Shown here piece by piece: positions 57,122 through 64,000 of a stretch of DNA of 64,000 bases. The position numbers and the translations under genes are program-made. Every line of letters starts with the position of its first letter. Within the stretch, counting starts at the first letter, position 1. This DNA is from Prostheceraeus crozeri (Eukaryota; Platyhelminthes; Polycladida; Euryleptidae): positions 124,001 through 188,000 of the forward strand of contig CAJQUW010008748.1 in assembly GCA_907163375.1 (NCBI GenBank), written 5' to 3'. The notes under the pieces are model-generated. The model saw only the letters and a program-made list of their open reading frames with translations, was not told the origin of the DNA and ran no database searches.

Positions 57122-58462
57122 ATGAACCTCACCAATGTCACGGACCAGACAGATGCATTGCCAGAAAGAGATATCTATCTCAAACATGCGCCCCTCTACA
57201 TCTACTCTATGTATCTCATTATCGTGTGGTTGACTATCGGCCTCATCGGAAATACTCTGTCATTTTTCGTATGGATCTCTCCTCGAGTGCGCAAAGAAAA
57301 TTCGTCGGCAGTGTATCTGGCTGCGTTGTCTGTAGCTGACCTCAGTCTTTTGATATGCACGATGATCGTCCATATTCATTACCTATTTAATATATCTCCG
57401 GTATATTTCAGTCCTGGCTTCTGTGAATTTTATACCATACCATATGTTGCAGCTCAGTATATGTCTCCACTGTTGGTTTTGGCATTTACAATTGAACGAT
57501 GGATTGCCATTTGTTTCCCTTTCCGTCGAGATACATTGTGTACAACTCGTAGGGCTTGTCTTGTCGTCGCCTGTCTCGCTTTCTTTACGCTTGCAATTTG
57601 TAGTGTGCATGGAACATTTTTTGTCTATGTAAAAGGTGCGTGTACAGTTCGACATCCCAATAGCATCGTCATGAAAACCTATTCCTTCGTCTCGGAAGTG
57701 TTAATGGGTGGAGGAGTTCCCATATGTACTCTTATCTGCAATATTCTCGTCATATTGGAATTGCGACGGATAGATAAGCGAAACAAATCGATGAGTGTGT
57801 CACTGATGGACCGCAGTGGCTCTCCTAGCCGACCAGGTGGGAATAGTGGAATGAGTGGCGACAGTGGTGGAACTAACTTCAAAGCAACTACAGTTATGCT
57901 TCTGTCAGTATCTTTCTTTCTTATCTTCACCACCTTGCCTGCTGGTTTGGTGTACGCTTTGCAATTCGTCATCCCCCCGGGTCCAACGAATCTGACCGGG
58001 GAGGCATTGAATGTAGAAATGAGCACTAATCCTATATGGATCCGATTCTTTTCACTGGTCTCCGCTAAAGGTGTCATCGATCAGATTACATTATCTCATT
58101 ATGCATGCAATATCTTTATATACCTCTTTACCGGGAAAGTCTTTCGACGTCACCTCCAGCGTCAGCTGCTTCGATTCCGATTTTGGCGTTACATCTGTCG
58201 TGTGTGCTGCTGTGTAAATACGATGCAAACAGATAGTGCCATTGTTTATTCCGCTGTGCGACATTCCTTATATGCTGACCAACCTGTTCGAACAATGGGC
58301 AACGGTACTTCTCGCAATTCAACTGCATTTCCACCTCCTCGGAACTATCGTCGACACAGTGCTCGAAGTTCGGGCAGTACTGGGGCGTCGCTGGATGCGC
58401 CCACGAATAACGGAATTGATGATGTTGGCGCGAAAGGAAATGGAGGTACCTTAGGTGTCTGA
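57122..58462 (+). CDS. Class A (rhodopsin-like) G-protein-coupled receptor, peptide-receptor type
   Basis: 446 codons in a single exon from ATG 57122 to TGA. N-terminus with glycosylation sites (NLT at 2, NVT at 5) and no signal peptide. Seven hydrophobic segments at about residues 27-52 (GLIGN), 61-87 (LAALSVADLS), 99-131, 143-168, 186-214, 253-283 and 305-338. C101 and C174 are placed for the TM3-ECL2 disulphide. TM3 ends ERWIAICFP (ERW in place of DRY). TM6 has FLIFTTLP rather than CWxP. TM7 ends HYACNIFIYLFTGKVFR in place of NPxxY. Loop 3 is Gly/Ser-rich (about 231-252), and the tail has a CRVCCC palmitoylation-type cluster (359-364) and a Ser/Arg-rich end. Plasma-membrane receptor; the sequence style resembles neuropeptide/FMRFamide-like and orphan invertebrate expansions, but the ligand cannot be told. 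The frame is intact and flanked by transposon debris. Further exons at the 3' side are not needed. Confidence 0.93.
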   Translation: MNLTNVTDQTDALPERDIYLKHAPLYIYSMYLIIVWLTIGLIGNTLSFFVWISPRVRKENSSAVYLAALSVADLSLLICTMIVHIHYLFNISPVYFSPGFCEFYTIPYVAAQYMSPLLVLAFTIERWIAICFPFRRDTLCTTRRACLVVACLAFFTLAICSVHGTFFVYVKGACTVRHPNSIVMKTYSFVSEVLMGGGVPICTLICNILVILELRRIDKRNKSMSVSLMDRSGSPSRPGGNSGMSGDSGGTNFKATTVMLLSVSFFLIFTTLPAGLVYALQFVIPPGPTNLTGEALNVEMSTNPIWIRFFSLVSAKGVIDQITLSHYACNIFIYLFTGKVFRRHLQRQLLRFRFWRYICRVCCCVNTMQTDSAIVYSAVRHSLYADQPVRTMGNGTSRNSTAFPPPRNYRRHSARSSGSTGASLDAPTNNGIDDVGAKGNGGTLGV

Positions 58463-61400
58463 CATGTTGAAATTCCAATTAACTTTTAGATTCCAAATTC
58501 GAAATTTTGAAGTCTTACTTCATTTGTATATACTGAGCTGACAAAATGTTATAAAAGCGCCATTTTACATTTGAATTCATCTTAACGCTGACTACTCAAC
58601 TGAGACTCTGCTAATTTCCGATGCAAAAAATTTCCAGAGTGGTTTTGTAGTCGATATGTATTATTTTTGTTATTCCTAGTTTTCTGTACTCATTTCTGAA
58701 TGCGAAATCGATGTTCAGAAAAAGATGCCCTGTAAATGGAGCTTTTCGCTTTTCTATGATGTCAATGAAAGTGTTTTAACCGTATATCGCCTAAAATTAA
58801 ACATATTTAGCGATTTCTATGTTGAACACTTGCATGACATACAAGTTGAATTGATGAATACAAGTAGAAGAAGCGAGCGTCATATATAAGTCAAATGTTA
58901 AATAGTTAAATTAAATTATAGGACATGAAAGTCAATGGCAATTCAGTTAAGCTAACTACAGATTATACCAATTGATGAAATGAAGACTAGAAACTATATT
59001 GTTAAATTATACTAATTTAGGCGTGGTTTTATGAAATATGTACGAGATAAGATAAATCTTAGAAAAATTTTCGACACATCATTGATATTTGTCAAGTTAC
59101 TTTCACTAAATGACTCTCCCCTTGAACTTAATCGAGGGGAGCACTCTTTTATCCTCATCATGCTTAAGATACTACTGAAAAACGAAGTTTTCTGTTCTAC
59201 GTGTAACCAACTGCCTGCCGAGTACCGGTACTGATCGATCTCTTCATTACGTTGGCTTATGGGGTGCAACAGTCTCTTATGTATGATGTACAATGCATCT
59301 GAAAGAGTCATTGATTTCGAATAATCGCTGAAATAGAATAAAAGCCGTTAGGGAACGATTGGTTCAGCTTCTACTGAGGGAACTAACATCATTTGTCACT
59401 TAGCTGAATGAAATAAAATCAGATGCTTCAATTAAATTAAAGAATTGTAAAGCTAAAAGCACCTGCAAATCTTTCTTCAATAATTACATATTAAGCGTGC
59501 CCTTCGATTTTTCCCTTAATACAGTCTTGCTTCGTGACTTAATAATCGAAAACGCAGACAAAGATTTCTGTAATAATGCTGGCTATTTCAGCCAATGCAA
59601 GTGCTACTTAATCGCATCTATTTTTTTGCATTCCTTTCGAAGTATAGAAATAAAGCATGGAAGCTTTAAAACTTCAATAGTTTTTACAACTTTAACTTCG
59701 ATAGTTCCTATTCGTGTAATTTATTAGCACTTCTTGTGCTCATTTCATACGAAATGAGTTTCGGTTGCAACGTTTCATATTAGATGTTGCACATAATTCC
59801 TTGTTGTACAGAAAATTATAAGGTTTCAGTATTGCAAAGCACAGATAGTCTGATAATTACACAGATAACGATAAGATGGTCTATTTGTCAAACTTCCGAA
59901 TACTTTCTAAATAGAATAATTAGATATTGAGCTGCATCCTCTGGGAAGAAAACTGGGAAGACTTGAAAGCTGCTTATTGCATATGCGAGTACTTCAATGA
60001 ACTTTAAAGCATTATGATGACTTCTTATGCATACGCAGCATTAAATGGGTCTATTCAATCACTTTTATACTATTGGATCGAGTCTGGTGTTATTAATCAT
60101 CTCTGGTAGAATTCTTTCCTTTGTCGGGACTTGGAGGCACTTTACTCAAGTGAAGTGCTTCCCATCCCTTCAAGCATCGCTGGATATTCTGAGCCTCAGA
60201 AAGTAAAATTAAAGCTTTAAGAGATGCTGACATTTAGTGCACAGCTAGAAACTGTTGATCCTATGGATTGTGCTATCATGAGTGCTTTTGTTAATTCCTA
60301 TTACATCTATTCTCATATTGAAACGAAAAACATGCTTGTCTGGTGTCACAAAAAGTCCTAGACTCGAGGGGAGCAATAGCATTACAGTTATGCAATTGAT
60401 TGTCGCGTCGGATTTAATATTACGTGCAAAAGTAATTATTCGATAAGTGTGAAAGGTTCATTCTTCAATCTCTAAGACCCGATAATTGCAAGACTTGCTT
60501 ATACGCTGCTAGAAGTTTCAACGTCTATGACGGTTGTGGTAATTAAACAGATGATTATATTGATGTGCTTTGGACCGAATATTTGACTCACCAAGGCATA
60601 TTAATATTCTATCGTATTGTAAGGTCTCAATTATAACCTTTAGTAGCGGTAATGACATTCAAATTTCGTCTTCTGCTATTTTATGTCAAATAATCTGACC
60701 TAGCTTGCGCATTCTGTGCTAAAAAATAAACATAAAATTTTTGTCCCTGTCCATGGGCTAAATGAAATTACAGTGCTGAAAATATCAACTGAAGCGAACA
60801 TTATCTCTGTAGGTCTGTACCAGGATCTTTTATTTGTTTGGTTTGTGTTCATATAACGAGAAATGAGTGAGCGATTTCTTAAAAGCCGGTATTCATCTAT
60901 CACATGTGCAATTTTTGAAATCGAAAGTAGGGTACCGCTACTTATTTCAATGGGGTGAAAGGTAATTTGAATCAATATCATACAATATGTCATTTACTAC
61001 AATGAATGATTTAGAGATATGCGGTTATGCTTGCTAAGATTTTTAAGTGAATGAAGTGGATGGTGATCCGCTGAAGTATGTTAGTCAGTGATGTCTAATT
61101 TTGTATCTTTTAATCTGAGTGTGTACAGTAAATGCAAGCCCAAAAGTGACTCTTGTTACATGAATTCATGAAGCATCCAGTTATGAAATATTCTTTATAT
61201 GCGTTTATCTGAATAAATCATACATCCCATGTTGTTGTTTTGCAACCATATTGTTATCAGAATCTAGACGATCTGCGCTTACGAAATAGAAATCGCGCTG
61301 TTGCGGTTGCTTTCTATTCATTCGATGAACAAGAGGTTCGCTGACGATCTTGTTGAGTTTGATCTGAAAATGATTAACCTCTCAATCAAAATGTTGCTAG

Positions 61401-62243
61401 CTTTAAATTATGCATCATGGTTGAGCGAGAATAGTATCCGCGCCATTGTGGTCGAGCGAAGCCAATACTCCCGCCAGACGAAGACAAGTGTACTTTAATT
61501 TTTAAATGAGAGTTCAAAGTTTTCCGGAAAAATGCTGAAAAAGCAATAAAATCGACATTACTCTTGGCGAGTAACATGCAGCGCTGTGACACACTATTAA
61601 TTCTGAGACTGAGTATAACGTCCGATGACAGAATTGAGAGTACCTGAAAAAAGCGCCTGTAGAGCTACCTGAAAAACGTTTCAGTATTTCGACTGGCGAC
61701 CGCCCCTATCAAAATGACAAAAATTATTAATCTCTAGATCTCGATCATTTTCCTAGGCATTCAGTGGAAAAATTACTTCACACAGAACAGTAAATTTTTG
61801 CACTAAAACTTTTCGTTCTAGCGCCAGATAAAGCATCAGAGATGAAGTTTACTTCGCAAACGGAAGAGCCACTTAATTTGTAGGAATTATTATGCAAAAT
61901 TTTTTTCTTCTGATGTGAAATGTATCTGGGATCTTGCCATCAAAAAAAGCCAGAGTGGGGCACCATTAGCCATGCACATCATGCCCCAAGTTAGGCTAAA
62001 GAACCTTCATTTCTTGTCTATGATCAGCATGGCCTGTATAGATCGTCTCCTTTAACAATGCGAAGCTGACTCACCACAAATATCGCCAAGACAAAATGAT
62101 TAGACAATTGGATAAATCCTAACAAGGCCTACATTACAATTTAATAGGCTGTCTCTCTAAATAATCCTTTAGCTTCCGTGAGGCATGCAAACAGTCAAGA
62201 TAGTGAAATCGAAAGATAAGATCGAATTCGTGGAAGTGGACAC
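58463..62243. other. No gene recognised downstream of the GPCR
   Basis: Contains the presumed GPCR 3' UTR. AATAAA-type poly(A) signals occur near 59333 and 59408, too far to assign with certainty. No repeats or coding motifs seen in the rest. Confidence 0.45.
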
Positions 62244-62245
62244 TA

Positions 62246-63776
62246 GGTGACATACCACGCGTAATTCACGCGTGAACCACGCGTAATTTCATATGACCCC
62301 AAACATCCGTGGCTATGCGGGATATTGCTGCAATATAAGTTAGTATCAGTGGCGTCTTCTCCATACCTGCGAGGCCTTCGGCACATCCTAAATAATAATT
62401 TACCAACATTTATAGAAATGAAAAGTGTCATCATTCATTATATTTCATTTAAATTCGATAGCTTCTCGTAGTAATTGTCCGTCTCAAAATCAGACGCTTA
62501 ACCTCAGAGTGAACAGTTTTGCTGCGTGTACACGAACCACAGCTGTTTTCTTCTAACGATTGGACACACATGCTAGTCGTGTGTTCAGACGGAGCGAAAG
62601 AGAGTTGTATGCGTGTGAGGCAGCAAGCGCACGCGCCCGCACTAATATTGGCTTTCTCGATAGACATAATGCTTTGCCTTCTCCAATTTTTACAATGAAA
62701 TTCTCCGTTATTCTTGATCGAGGCTCGGTACTTAAATATAGAAAGGGAAACGCAATCCAATTGTTCCAGTCCTTCGTTTCTCGTCGGAGAGGTCACTACG
62801 TCAACAATAGCAGCTGACTGACGTTCAGTTAAGACTGTAATCAGATGATGAGCGTTCGCCAATGAATGCTGAGTAATGCATCTGACTCGAACACCCAGAT
62901 TCCGTAGAATTCCATAATTTGTTTTTGCGTGATTGATGTGACGCTATGCTTAGTACTGTAGATAAGCTCATAATCACGCCTTTCGTCCGAAAGGAATATA
63001 CTGAAAAGATGACAGTCGTCAAGCAAGGTAGGCCAACACCTGATTTAAAAATTGAAAGTACTCACAGAGAAAGAAATAAGAGATACACAAGACATTTTAA
63101 TGCATCAAAGTTCAACACATGAGTGGCTGACCAGCCGTGAGAAACGCAAAAAACTGTTTCCCTTCCTCCTTTTTTCTTGAGAAAATGTGGTCTGGACAGA
63201 GAGGGGATATAGATATCTCAGATCCTTGAGTAAGGCGGTTAGGCGACATGAGCAATTAACTTCTCATGTGCACATTCACTTGGCATTAAAAAATGTTCGG
63301 GAAATTGTAATTAAAAATCCATCTTTTATGAAAATTAATGTTATAACATAAAAAATGTCTGGTATAGAAATAGTATTCCAATGCCGAGCGAAGGCCTGTG
63401 GTCTGGGAGCACGCGACGCCACTGGTTAGTATAGTTGGCAGTCCTGTTATATAGACTTTGCGTCTCATGTGTCTGCATGTATCAGAGGCTAAACAATGTG
63501 ATAGGACCTCAATTTCATGCTCAGGGAAGACAGAACATGCTTAGCGGTTCATCCGTGGTTCAAGCGGCAGCGCAGACAACCGTAGACGACGCGCAAACTA
63601 TAAACGCTCGCCCGCGCGTATTCATAAACATTTCCCATGTTTTAACAGCATCAGATCAAGTGATTTCTGACTCTTAGTGCAGCGCGTATGTACGCGGGTA
63701 AAAGAATAGAATGTCCTTAACCACGGATGTTTGGGGTGTTTCGTAATTGCGCGTGAATCACGCGTGGCATGTCACC
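62246..63776. mobile_element. TA-flanked element with ACGCGT-rich terminal inverted repeats
   Basis: This 1531-bp element has left end 62246-62312 and right end 63721-63776, inverted copies that share GGTGACAT at the tips, CACGCGT..ATTCACGCG in the middle and CCCCAAACATCCGTGG at the inner border. TA stands on both sides (62244-62245, 63777-63778). No transposase motif is seen. The longest frame (62449-62862, minus) has no recognised family. Probably a non-autonomous Tc1/mariner-superfamily or similar element. Confidence 0.8.
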
Positions 63777-63778
63777 TA

Positions 63779-64000
63779 CATGTAGTATACTTGATTTCAG
63801 AGATGCAGCTACTGAAGAAGTCAGGTAGGCTACTGATTAAGTCAGGTAAAATACGCGTAATTCACGCATAGACTATTGCGGCAGCAACATATGTCGGCAG
63901 TCCTGTTATAGGTTATGGACTTTGCGTCTGTGTCTGCATCAGAGTTGCATGCGGGCGGCCCCGGGCTGCGTCATTATATTCGTGAAATCGTCAGTTTCCG
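63779..64000. repeat. Partial second copy of the ACGCGT element, running off the edge
   Basis: TACGCGTAATTCACGCATA (63854-63872) resembles the element's end. The block GGCAGTCCTGTTAT..GACTTTGCGTCT..GTGTCTGCAT..CAGAG (about 63895-63945) repeats the element's internal block at 63435-63488 in the same orientation. Confidence 0.6.

Noticed and set aside
62449..62862. 137-codon minus-strand frame inside the ACGCGT element
   Set aside because: No transposase motif recognised and an overlapping frame is open on the other strand. Not called as a gene.
1..64000. CRISPR arrays, bacterial operons, integrons or prophage
   Set aside because: No regularly spaced direct repeats of the right size and no prokaryotic gene organisation. 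All features are metazoan in style.

Overview
The window looks like AT-rich, gene-poor nuclear DNA of an animal, most likely a marine invertebrate. The evidence is one clear rhodopsin-class GPCR exon preceded by a splice acceptor (57.1-58.5 kb), decayed LINE and Penelope-type reverse-transcription elements, and many cut-and-paste DNA transposons of metazoan superfamilies (pogo, mariner/Tc1, hAT and a RAG1-like/Chapaev-like element). No bacterial operon, rRNA, CRISPR array or virus is visible. The phylum cannot be fixed from the sequence. The palindrome TAGGCCTA is strongly over-represented, which is a genome-style signature but not a taxonomic proof.

Layout. 0-1.5 kb: 3' end of a broken pogo/Tigger transposase and its probable right terminus. 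1.5-3.4 kb: a fold-back palindrome and AAAATTTTCC-rich repeats. 3.57-7.23 kb: the most interesting object, a 3.66-kb transposon with about 355-bp, nearly identical terminal inverted repeats (TIRs), a 4-bp target duplication (AGAA) and a one-gene transposase split by a frameshift. Its N-terminal half has RAG1-N-terminus-like zinc motifs and its C-terminal half has a RAG1-like D-D-E/CxxC/HxxxxH layout. Both termini read as heptamer (CACGGTG), 22-bp spacer and nonamer-like ACAAAAATG, resembling a 23-type V(D)J recombination signal. It sits inside another repeat, and a related unoccupied copy of the target site lies 0.55 kb downstream. 9-11.6 kb: a SINE-like patch and a LINE reverse-transcriptase fossil. 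12.0-13.4 kb: a nearly intact mariner with TIRs and TA duplication. 15 kb: a GIY-YIG endonuclease fragment and a tRNA-derived SINE.

19.9-26.3 kb: three hAT-type elements in a row, each with TIRs and a perfect 8-bp target duplication. The third carries the C-terminal half of a hAT transposase and lies inside a further repeat (copy A) whose relative (copy B) is at 33.6-34.7 kb. Both copies contain a 63-bp tandem array. 38.1 kb: a 33-bp minisatellite. 40.1-41.0 kb: a LINE fossil on the minus strand and a hairpin. 42.0-42.7 kb: a TA-flanked MITE. 50.3 kb: a 21-bp minisatellite. 51.2-53.3 kb: repeated copies of a 15-bp imperfect palindrome, ATGTCCGTCCGACAT. 53.6-55.4 kb: a decayed mariner-like element. 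57.1-58.5 kb: the GPCR. 62.2-63.8 kb: a TA-flanked element with ACGCGT-rich ends, and part of what looks like a second copy running off the right edge.

The only confident host gene is the GPCR. Nearly everything else that can be named is transposon-derived, and much of it is nested. The long stretches in between show no recognisable coding signal by eye, and short exons of host genes could be missed there.
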